Origin: Pycnopodia helianthoides
Lineage: Eukaryota; Echinodermata; Asteroidea; Forcipulatida; Asteriidae
Assembly: GCA_032158295.1 (NCBI GenBank)
Contig: CM063248.1
Span: 23,168,345 to 23,232,344 of the forward strand
DNA length: 64,000 nt
Direction: 5' to 3'
Below are positions 61,701 through 64,000 of the stretch, in pieces (position 1 is the stretch's first letter; every line of letters starts with the position of its first letter). The translations under genes were made by a program, and so were the position numbers. Under the pieces are notes generated by a model. That model was not told the DNA's origin, did no database searches, and saw nothing but the letters and a program-made list of their open reading frames with translations.

Positions 61701-63977
61701 GTGAAATTTCACTTACTGTACATCTTAAAATGCACTGAGATAATACCCAGGGGGCAAGGAGGTGATTGCCTCAATTGTTTCCATGAAGTATCAGGCCCGA
61801 TGATCACACAGACCTTTGTGTTTAGGTTACTTAATGACATACAAGTCTAATTCCATTATCTCCACAGTTCAACCAAGAGCCCGATTACAAGCAAGCGTAT
61901 CTCTAACATCATTGATTACATGACGTATGCTGTGTTTAAGTATGCTGCACGTGGTCTGTATGAGAGTGATAAATTGATGTTTACCATTCTTCTGACTTTG
62001 AAAGTGGACCTTCAAGCTGGCAAGATTAAACCTGAGGAGTTCAGCACACTCATTAAAGGTTCGTTCTTACTCTAGTGTCAACTTTTATAGCAGGGACTCT
62101 ATTTATTCAGCCAGTGGAGTGTATGACAATAAATATGTACAACAATTTTGTTATTTAAACAATTTTTGAATCGGTTATGAAATCAATTGCTTTTTGGTTT
62201 TCAGAATGATTGTTTTCAAGTGTGACTATCTGATCCAATATTTTAATGACATGCCCAACCATGTAGTTGCATTTGCATTGAATTTTATCTAGTTCAATGC
62301 CACACAGTCCCATGATGTAAGTGAAGTTGATATAGATGCACCTTTATATTCTTAAATACTGCACAAAAGGTTTAGATTGAAAATTTGTATCTGTACTTGT
62401 TGGTAATTGATTTGTCTAATGATTATGTGTGACAGGTGGAGCATCTCTTGATCTGAAAGCCTGCCCTCCTAAATCAAGCAAGTGGATTTTAGACATTACT
62501 TGGCTCAACTTGGTGGAACTTAGTAAACTGAAACATTTCAGTGACATCCTCAACCAGGTAGACAATTACTAACAAGTGCAATGGTCCACATTGTTCAACC
62601 AGTTTACTTCTTTCATTTCTCACTTAAGAATTTAAGTCAAGCATTTTTATTCAGATAATGAAATATGCTCTGCTGATTCTTTCTCTGTTGCTGCTTGAAA
62701 GCTAAAGGATATCTACTGTGGAGCTGAGAGATGTTGAGTTTTAACAATTCTTGCTCTAATCAGTCAAATAAATACTTATATAATCAAGTTAATTTCCATG
62801 CAGATTGGACGCAATGAAAAGCAATGGAAGCACTGGTTTGATAAAGAGGCACCTGAGGATGAACCTATCCCAGATGGATACCAGAATTCTCTTGATGTCT
62901 TTAAGCGGTTGCTCTGATAAGATCCTGGTGTCCCGATAGGACACTACCACAGGCAAGAAAATATATTGGTAAGTGTTGATATGATCTGAACCTACTGCAG
63001 TAAGATTTTGTAAAGATATTCTTCAACAGTTGTGATTTAATTCTAATCTGTTTTTTACTATTCACCGTTGCCACAGTTGACTCCCTTGGTGAACGCTATG
63101 CAGAGGGTGTTATTCTGGATCTAGAGACAACATGGGAGGAATCTGAAAATCGTACCCCACTTATCTGCTTTTTGTCCATGGGTAGTGACCCAACCAGCAT
63201 GATTGAATCTTTAGCTAAGAAGAAGAAGATTGAATGCAGAGCTATATCCATGGGTCAGGGTCAAGAAGTTCATGCCCGCCGTCTCATGAGTCAATCTCAG
63301 GCCAATGGAGGCTGGGTCATGTTGCAAAACTGTCACTTGTCATTATCCTTCCTTGGAGAAGTCATGGACACTGTTGTTGAGACGGAGAATGTACACGACC
63401 AGTTCCGATTGTGGATGACAACAGAAGTTCACCCCAGCTTCCCTATTAGCTTATTACAGGTGAGAAAGAGTTTCATGTAGTCAAAACAATTAATCTTATT
63501 AACAAGTGAAATCCAATCGTCTGCTGAGCTGTTTGATATTAAAGCCATTGTACTTTGACACTGTGTGTGATTGATTGTAGATGTGTATCAAGTTCACCAA
63601 TGAACCACCTCAAGGTGTTAAAGCAGGATTGAAGCGTACATATGCTGGCATATCGCAGGATCAACTCGATGTTTCCAATATGCCACAATGGAAACCAATG
63701 CTGTATGCCACTGCAGTACTACATACAGTAGTTCAGGTAAGTTAAAAATTCAAAACCTCAAATGGATAGATATGTTAGTGTTGGAATGACTTAAAAAAAT
63801 GCAACTAATAACTTTTTTGGATCTGTAATACTGTTTCTTTCTGTATTGATTTGGAAACAGGAAAGAAGGAAATTTGGTCCTCTGGGCTGGAACATCCCAT
63901 ATGAGTTTAATTCCGCTGATTTCACTGCGACAGTTCAGTTTATGCAAAATCACTTAGATGATATGGACATCAAGAAG
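8915..63977 (+). CDS. DNAH5: Axonemal dynein heavy chain, DNAH5/DNAH8 type (partial, multi-exon gene)
   Basis: One plus-strand gene of at least 64 exons encodes an outer-arm dynein heavy chain, the ATP-driven motor of cilia and flagella. The exons show, in order, a DHC_N1-type tail, the linker (DHC_N2), AAA1 with GPAGTGKT and CFDEFNR, AAA2 with [11 protein letters not shown]3 with [11 protein letters not shown]4 with GVGGSGKQS, the stalk coiled coils and tip, AAA5, and the start of AAA6. Phrases such as [16 protein letters not shown] and SCGF after RVKLA place it with DNAH5/DNAH8 rather than the beta-chain clade (DNAH9/11/17) by recall. A single pre-duplication gene is expected in an invertebrate, so DNAH8 would be an equally valid name. 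About 3,860 codons are seen against roughly 4,600 in the family. The 5' end and the last ~500 codons are outside or not found. As written the gene is not translatable: it has a duplicated block, a missing tail segment and several one-base frame breaks. The otherwise stop-free exons with clean splice sites argue for a live gene seen through an imperfect assembly. Confidence 0.93.
10215..10640. repeat. Two adjacent copies of a GGGGCTTCGCCCCTGG repeat
   Basis: Two ~210-bp blocks share GTGTCTATTTCTC, CCTCAAAA and (C/G)GGGGCTTC(G/A)CCCCTGG. The CCGGGG/CCCCGG arms are inverted and GC-rich against an AT-rich background. The blocks sit in the region where a dynein tail segment is missing. Confidence 0.6.
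10876..13392 (+). CDS. DNAH5: DNAH5 exons 4-6: dynein tail
   Basis: Exons 10876-11009, 11492-11571 (or from 11127, see findings) and 13071-13392. The translation contains [20 protein letters not shown], then [20 protein letters not shown], then a long exon with [20 protein letters not shown] and [17 protein letters not shown], all standard for the DHC_N1 tail of DNAH5-type chains. A GGTAAG inside exon 6 (13213-13218) looks like a donor but is coding, because the reading frame and the family sequence run straight through it. About 130 residues that the family has before exon 4 are absent. A 354-bp transposon sits between the old and the probable new acceptor of exon 5. Confidence 0.85.
11132..11485. 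mobile_element. 354-bp hAT-like non-autonomous element with 5-bp target-site duplication
   Basis: Terminal inverted repeats CAGGGCTAGAATTTG and CAAATTCAAGCCCTG match at 14 of 15 positions. The element is flanked directly by ACCCA on both sides (11127-11131 and 11486-11490). The left ACCCA immediately follows an AG acceptor (11125-11126), so the insertion lies at the very start of dynein exon 5. CAGGG ends are usual for hAT elements, but a 5-bp duplication is shorter than the common 8 bp, so the superfamily is tentative. No transposase is encoded. Confidence 0.75.
11644..12518. mobile_element. piggyBac-like non-autonomous element (~875 bp, TTAA ends)
   Basis: The ends are TTAACCCTTTAGCACTCATG and the reverse complement of a right end reading CATACGCACGATTTT-like CAGTATGCGTGCTAAAAGGTTAA. 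They agree at about 17 of 20 positions and include TTAA on each side. TTAA targets are diagnostic of piggyBac. Two short open frames inside (86 and 61 codons) do not look like transposase. The right end contains a 32-bp minisatellite. Confidence 0.6.
12390..12507. repeat. 32-bp minisatellite (about 3.7 copies)
   Basis: Unit AGGGCGACTGCAGGCAGTATGCGTAAATAGGC, with repeats starting near 12389, 12421, 12453 and 12485. It lies at the right end of the piggyBac-like element. Confidence 0.9.
13876..18565 (+). CDS. DNAH5: DNAH5 exons 7-13: distal tail and variable acidic/Ser-rich segment
   Basis: Exons 13876-14082, 14364-14535, 15588-15733, 15960-16116, 16271-16549, 17126-17313 and 18448-18565, with matching phases (0, 1, 0, 1, 1, 0, 1 at their 3' ends). 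Recognisable family segments are [56 protein letters not shown] and [20 protein letters not shown]. Exon 10 ends in a run of more than ten acidic residues (about 16050-16100), and exon 11 opens with a Ser/Arg-rich stretch. This part of DNAH5-type tails is variable, so the insert is probably a flexible linker. Exon 13 is rich in Ser and Arg and joins in phase 1 to exon 14 in the duplicated block. Confidence 0.87.
14640..15290. repeat. 48-bp minisatellite, ~13.5 copies, intron 8
   Basis: Unit contains AAAACCTTCTGCATATTAGA, then GTAGTTCTCTTTACTAGACT and CCTGTACT. It begins about 105 bp after the exon 8 donor. Because 48 is a multiple of three, the minus strand is open for 156 codons as a 16-residue repeat; this is a by-product. 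Confidence 0.95.
16733..17095 (-). mobile_element. tRNA-Leu(CAA)-derived SINE with (TAA)n tail
   Basis: On the minus strand the head reads TGTCATGGCCGAGTGGTTTA, with anticodon loop TTCAAGT, a long variable arm, B box GGGTTCGAATCCCGGTC and CATGACA closing a 7-bp acceptor-like stem. The body and an (ATT)n tail follow toward 16733. It lies in intron 11. Confidence 0.85.
17535..18297. mobile_element. TA-flanked inverted-repeat element (~763 bp)
   Basis: CTGTAATTTCC at the left and GGAAATTACGG at the right form short inverted repeats (one mismatch), each flanked by TA. This suggests a Tc1/mariner-type non-autonomous element. A short perfect palindrome (AGTCTTTATTAAAGACT) lies near 17791. No transposase was seen. 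Confidence 0.45.
18597..18664. repeat. Short tandem repeat, ~27-bp unit, three copies
   Basis: CGCCATCTTGGATTAGAAGCG repeated three times with one-base changes, just inside intron 13 after exon 13. Confidence 0.85.
18665..19411. other. Intron 13 sequence before the duplicated block
   Basis: Unique, with several CCCC-rich phrases near 18850-19260 and no coding similarity seen. The duplication starts at its right edge. Confidence 0.7.
19727..20080 (-). mobile_element. tRNA-Leu(CAA)-derived SINE, duplication copy 1
   Basis: Same family as the copy at 16733. The head is at about 19995-20080 and the tail of (TAA)n at 19727-19747. It lies in intron 13 inside the duplicated block. Confidence 0.85.
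20266..29229 (+). CDS. DNAH5: DNAH5 exons 14-26, copy 1: tail end and linker, cut inside the AAA1 P-loop exon
   Basis: Exons 20266-20601, 21464-21699, 21825-22043, 22199-22500, 23778-24018, 24433-24632, 25120-25273, 25543-25706, 26267-26474, 27299-27460, 27821-28045, 28736-28908 and a truncated 29139-29229. All full exons are open and phase-matched. They encode the end of the tail and the linker (DHC_N2; for example [40 protein letters not shown] and [12 protein letters not shown]), then the entry into AAA1. The last exon includes the Walker A motif GPAGTGKT and stops being dynein after TETTK: at 29230 the sequence jumps back to intron-13 DNA and meets TGA at 29248-29250. Copy 1 therefore has intact exons 14-25 but no usable exon 26. 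Confidence 0.92.
20700..21056. mobile_element. tRNA-Asn-like repeat, inverted pair (duplication copy 1)
   Basis: A minus-oriented tRNA-like segment (about 20722-20792) and a plus-oriented one (about 20985-21047) face outward around a shared body at about 20850-20985. Box A AGCTCAGTTGGTAGA and box B-like GGTTCAAATCCCGCTC are present in the plus copy. The anticodon position reads GTT in the better minus copy. Confidence 0.65.
21130..21336. mobile_element. 207-bp inverted-repeat MITE, copy 1
   Basis: CCTGACATTTTGACCCTAGC at the left and an inverted partner ending AAATGTCAGG at the right; about 24 of 29 bases match across the arms, including AGAGTCTTT. The arm resembles part of the 71-bp minisatellite unit at 42832. 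Confidence 0.6.
22501..23777. other. Intron 17 (copy 1), unique sequence
   Basis: AT-rich, with a short internal duplication (TTACTAATCATGTTTCTTG... repeated near 22610 and 22711). No gene or element was recognised. The copy 2 counterpart is 32318-33588. Confidence 0.8.
26590..26815 (-). mobile_element. tRNA-Asn-like repeat (duplication copy 1)
   Basis: On the minus strand: TAGCTCAGTTGGTAGAGCAC, then ACGTTAA loop and GGTCGCAGGTTCAATTCC. The upstream body includes AGGGATCACACTCAAG in plus orientation. It lies in intron 22. Confidence 0.65.
26985..27198. repeat. ~92-bp VNTR in intron 22, copy 1 (3 units)
   Basis: Units begin GGATGATATTGA at 26991, 27083 and 27176 and contain CAGACAGTAGGAGGGTTGACTGTG. 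The array ends about 100 bp before the exon 23 acceptor. Confidence 0.85.
28074..28489 (-). mobile_element. tRNA-Leu(CAG)-like SINE, duplication copy 1
   Basis: The minus-strand head TGTCGTGGCCGAGCGGATAA has loop CTCAGGC, followed by GGGTTCGAGTCCCGGTC. The body ends with AAGCGCTATATAAGAACT and a short ATTATTA tail. It lies in intron 24. Confidence 0.85.
29546..29897 (-). mobile_element. tRNA-Leu(CAA)-derived SINE, duplication copy 2
   Basis: Counterpart of the SINE at 19727 in the second duplicated block, with minor differences (for example GTGATTCGA in the B box). Confidence 0.85.
30520..30876. mobile_element. tRNA-Asn-like repeat, inverted pair (duplication copy 2)
   Basis: Counterpart of the 20700-21056 repeat. 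Confidence 0.65.
30949..31155. mobile_element. 207-bp inverted-repeat MITE, copy 2
   Basis: Counterpart of the element at 21130 within the second copy of the tandem duplication. Confidence 0.6.
36395..36640 (-). mobile_element. tRNA-Asn-like repeat (duplication copy 2)
   Basis: Counterpart of the 26590 repeat. Confidence 0.65.
36785..37098. repeat. ~92-bp VNTR in intron 22, copy 2 (4 units)
   Basis: Same array as at 26985 but with one extra unit. The overlapping open frames across it arise from the repeat and are not genes. Confidence 0.85.
37975..38390 (-). mobile_element. tRNA-Leu(CAG)-like SINE, duplication copy 2
   Basis: Counterpart of the SINE at 28074 in the second duplicated block. 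Confidence 0.85.
39039..42167 (+). CDS. DNAH5: DNAH5 exons 26-29: AAA1, the main ATPase site
   Basis: Exons 39039-39405, 40611-40805, 41495-41629 and 42006-42167. Exon 26 carries Walker A GPAGTGKT and Walker B in [10 protein letters not shown] (catalytic Glu present), followed by [11 protein letters not shown] and [10 protein letters not shown]. Exon 27 carries [15 protein letters not shown] and the arginine-rich sensor region up to LASCGF. Exon 28 has [18 protein letters not shown], and exon 29 leads into AAA2 with the KAGYPELE segment. AAA1 is the hydrolysis site that powers the linker swing, and all key residues are present. Intron 26 (39406-40610) holds a tRNA-Asn-like repeat and two short tandem duplications. 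Intron 28 contains two extra copies of the exon 29 acceptor. Confidence 0.95.
39565..39785 (-). mobile_element. tRNA-Asn-like repeat
   Basis: On the minus strand: GCCCAGTTGGTAGAGCACCG, loop ACGTTAA (GTT at the anticodon), then GGAGGTCGGATGTTCAAGTC. The body CTAAACAAAGATGTTAACAAAG lies on the 5' side of the tRNA-like part, so the tRNA-like part is not at the element's 5' end. It lies in intron 26. Confidence 0.7.
39980..40308. repeat. Two short tandem duplications in intron 26
   Basis: A ~127-bp block (AGC(C)TTTTTCCCGCAATAAG... to CGGCCTG) occurs twice at about 39979 and 40111. A 49-bp block (CATCTCTAGCTATCAGTTGC to TGATATACCA) occurs twice at about 40213 and 40261. Confidence 0.85.
41731..42037 (+). 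repeat. Triplicated 3' splice site of exon 29
   Basis: Blocks starting near 41731, 41844 and 41976 each hold AAT(A/A/C)TCATA, a TTTA(C/T)TT-like tract, an AG acceptor and the first ~30 bases of exon 29 (GTTGATGAGGATGAG). The first two copies run into in-frame stops (41812-41814 region TAG; 41902-41904 TAG). Only the third, at 42006, is the true exon. Confidence 0.85.
42449..42490. other. 42-bp near-perfect palindrome in intron 29
   Basis: AATAGACTGTGCAAGTCTCG is followed after two bases by its reverse complement with one mismatch. There is essentially no loop. It may be the remnant of a very short fold-back element. Confidence 0.85.
42551..46945 (+). CDS. DNAH5: DNAH5 exons 30-34: AAA2
   Basis: Exons 42551-42797, 45311-45552, 45769-45909, 46277-46523 and 46803-46945. 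Exon 30 carries the AAA2 P-loop GPSGAGKT followed by [15 protein letters not shown]. Exon 31 carries [20 protein letters not shown] and the [12 protein letters not shown] motif. In dyneins AAA2 binds ATP structurally and is generally not a hydrolysis site. Exons 30 and 31 join in phase 1 (AAAG|GG) across an intron of about 2.5 kb filled by a 71-bp minisatellite. Exon 34 ends with [20 protein letters not shown], leading into AAA3. No frame breaks were seen in these exons. Confidence 0.95.
42832..45223. repeat. 71-bp minisatellite, ~34 copies, intron 30
   Basis: Unit TAGTACAGTCTTTGTCAACT, AGGCTTTGAGAAAGACTCTG, CTAGGGTCAAAACGTGGGTC, CATCTTAATCC, extremely uniform along 2.4 kb with only a few single-base changes. 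It starts about 34 bp after the exon 30 donor. The uniformity implies recent expansion or homogenisation; the true copy number may differ from the assembly. Confidence 0.97.
47215..51857 (+). CDS. DNAH5: DNAH5 exons 35-41: AAA3
   Basis: Exons 47215-47349, 47810-47932, 48557-48770, 50338-50447, 50636-50815, 51393-51499 and 51665-51857. Exon 35 has the AAA3 P-loop GEQGTAKT and [10 protein letters not shown]. Exon 36 has Walker B in [17 protein letters not shown]. Exon 37 has [20 protein letters not shown]. Exon 39 has the conserved [17 protein letters not shown]. Exon 41 ends with [19 protein letters not shown] just before AAA4. AAA3 is the regulatory nucleotide site of the ring. Intron 37 contains a degenerate 28-bp minisatellite and a piggyBac-like element; intron 41 contains a 43-bp minisatellite. 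No frame breaks were seen. Confidence 0.94.
48826..49650. repeat. ~28-bp degenerate minisatellite, ~29 copies, intron 37
   Basis: Units of the form GCATGCCTTGTGACAACCTC, ATTCCAGA, alternating with a variant containing TTTACAATGCATGTCTTTGT. Regular to about 49220, then increasingly ragged with many single-base losses. It starts about 55 bp after the exon 37 donor. Confidence 0.93.
49741..49970. mobile_element. piggyBac-like MITE (230 bp)
   Basis: TTAACCCTCTTGCTGTC at the left and GACAGTAGGAGGGTTAA at the right form 17-bp inverted repeats with two mismatches, both ending in TTAA. It lies in intron 37. The same end sequence appears inside the intron 22 VNTR. Confidence 0.65.
51966..53624. repeat. 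43-bp minisatellite, ~38 copies, intron 41
   Basis: Unit GGATCCAGAAAACTGAATTG, TATTGCCAAATTCTTAAAGA, GTT, with 42-44-bp variants (TTAAGAGTTGG, TTACAGAGTTTGG). It starts about 109 bp after the exon 41 donor and fills most of the intron. Minus-strand open frames across it are repeat artefacts. Confidence 0.96.
53773..55406 (+). CDS. DNAH5: DNAH5 exons 42-45: AAA4
   Basis: Exons 53773-53903, 53998-54151, 54411-54575 and 55180-55406. Exon 42 carries the AAA4 P-loop GVGGSGKQS and [13 protein letters not shown]. Exon 43 carries the Walker B-like IFTDNEI. Exon 44 starts [13 protein letters not shown] and ends [10 protein letters not shown]. Exon 45 has [20 protein letters not shown]. Phases match throughout (2, 0, 0, 2). 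Intron 44 (54576-55179) shows no recognisable repeat or gene. AAA4 leads directly into the first stalk helix. Confidence 0.94.
55997..59017 (+). CDS. DNAH5: DNAH5 exons 46-52: stalk coiled coils and microtubule-binding tip
   Basis: Exons 55997-56219, 56605-56706, 57088-57330, 57977-58105, 58288-58374, 58600-58737 and 58890-59017. Exons 46-48 encode stalk helix CC1, with heptad-like Lys/Glu/Ala runs such as [20 protein letters not shown] and [14 protein letters not shown]. Exons 48-50 encode the microtubule-binding tip ([20 protein letters not shown] and [11 protein letters not shown]). Exons 51-52 encode the returning helix CC2, ending [12 protein letters not shown]. The tip contacts tubulin on the adjacent doublet, and registry shifts between CC1 and CC2 carry the signal to the ring. 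A 66-bp tandem repeat starts 5 bp into intron 47, and intron 48 carries a fold-back element and two extra copies of the exon 49 acceptor. Confidence 0.93.
56711..57047. repeat. 66-bp minisatellite, ~5 copies, intron 47
   Basis: Unit GACTCTGACTTCATTACTTC, AACTTCTCTATGTATCAATG, TGGTATTGATTTGTCATACT, GATGCT. It starts 5 bases after the exon 47 end, effectively overlapping the donor site. The 113-codon plus-strand open frame is the repeat. Confidence 0.93.
57454..57639. mobile_element. Fold-back MITE related to the one at 185-401
   Basis: Starts GGGCCTAATTTTATAGAACTGCTT and ends with the inverse AAGCAGCTTTATGAAATTTAGCCC. Internal CTTAGCAG/CTGCTAAG motifs are shared with the element at 185. It lies in intron 48, upstream of the multiplied exon 49 acceptors. 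Confidence 0.65.
57812..57998 (+). repeat. Triplicated 3' splice site of exon 49 (74-bp units)
   Basis: TGCTTGTTATGTTACAG followed by CTAATGGGTGGTTCTGG occurs at 57812, 57886 (slightly changed) and 57960. The first two acceptors (exon starts 57829 and 57903) would add 148 or 74 bases and shift the frame. The third (57977) is the true exon 49 start. Confidence 0.88.
59253..59437 (+). other. Exon-like open segment in intron 52, function unknown
   Basis: A 185-bp segment bounded by TTTGCAG and C|GTAAGA. One frame is open and of normal complexity ([20 protein letters not shown], then [16 protein letters not shown]). It does not match the dynein order and has the wrong phase (185 is not a multiple of three). 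From the exon 52 junction the read frame meets TGA within about 18 codons. It could be a poison cassette, an exonised fragment of another gene or chance. Confidence 0.3.
59555..61510 (+). CDS. DNAH5: DNAH5 exons 53-58: AAA5 and entry to AAA6
   Basis: Exons 59555-59723, 59878-60032, 60307-60462, 60673-60854, 61027-61270 and 61396-61510. Markers include [27 protein letters not shown]-like [55 protein letters not shown] and [20 protein letters not shown]. Two exons have a frame break. Exon 54 lacks one C after GATCC (about 59977), so the expected [10 protein letters not shown] appears only in another frame. Exon 56 lacks one base after GATGT (about 60700), before the [10 protein letters not shown] segment. 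Both exons are one base short of the length needed to keep phase with their neighbours, so sequencing or assembly error is likely. AAA5 has no nucleotide site in dyneins. Confidence 0.92.
61868..63977 (+). CDS. DNAH5: DNAH5 exons 59-64: AAA6 and start of the C-terminal region
   Basis: Exons 61868-62058, 62436-62557, 62804-62968, 63077-63459, 63581-63736 and 63861-63977. Markers are [91 protein letters not shown] and [16 protein letters not shown]. Exon 59 has a weak donor (GTTCGT). Exon 61 has a one-base loss near 62913 (CTCTGATAAG where [10 protein letters not shown] is expected), producing a false TGA. The last exon ends DDMDIKK with donor GTGAGG; the remaining ~500 residues lie beyond the window. 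Confidence 0.93.
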
Positions 63978-64000
63978 GTGAGGTCATTTGAACGATTCAT

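Overview
This is a stretch of AT-rich animal nuclear DNA. It carries most of one large, intron-rich, plus-strand gene for an axonemal dynein heavy chain of the DNAH5/DNAH8 (outer-arm gamma-type) clade. I could place 64 coding exons between 8915 and 63977, about 3,860 codons. They cover most of the tail, the linker, AAA1-AAA4, the stalk with the microtubule-binding tip, AAA5 and part of AAA6. The first few hundred residues and roughly the last 500 are not seen. Exon identity and order come from my memory of the family plus GT/AG splice signals and consistent intron phases; no alignment was run. The tRNA-Leu-derived SINEs, CR1/L2-like LINE remains, short inverted-repeat elements and conserved DNAH5-type exons suggest a marine invertebrate deuterostome (echinoderm or hemichordate grade). 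The species cannot be named from sequence.

Layout. 1-2860: a fold-back element, a SINE and two exon-like pieces of a CC2D1 (lgd)-like gene with frame breaks. 2860-8900: no gene; LINE fragments on both strands, three tandem tRNA-like repeats and AT-rich filler. 8915-18565: dynein tail exons, with a missing segment (9739-10875) and a transposon inserted at the start of one exon. 19412-39129: a tandem duplication of about 9.8 kb holding linker exons 14-25 twice; copy 1 breaks off inside the AAA1 Walker A exon and copy 2 has two frameshifts. 39039-63977: the motor domain, interrupted by large minisatellites (71-bp, 28-bp, 43-bp and 66-bp units) and carrying three further single-base frame breaks.

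The encoded protein would be a ciliary/flagellar outer-arm motor: the tail docks the chain and binds intermediate chains, the linker swings over the AAA ring, AAA1 hydrolyses ATP, and the stalk grips the neighbouring doublet microtubule. I found no new enzymatic system. The unusual material is structural: a reciprocally damaged duplication, a transposon whose target-site duplication appears to have made a new splice acceptor, two cases of tandemly multiplied 3' splice sites, and minisatellites that consistently start just downstream of exons.
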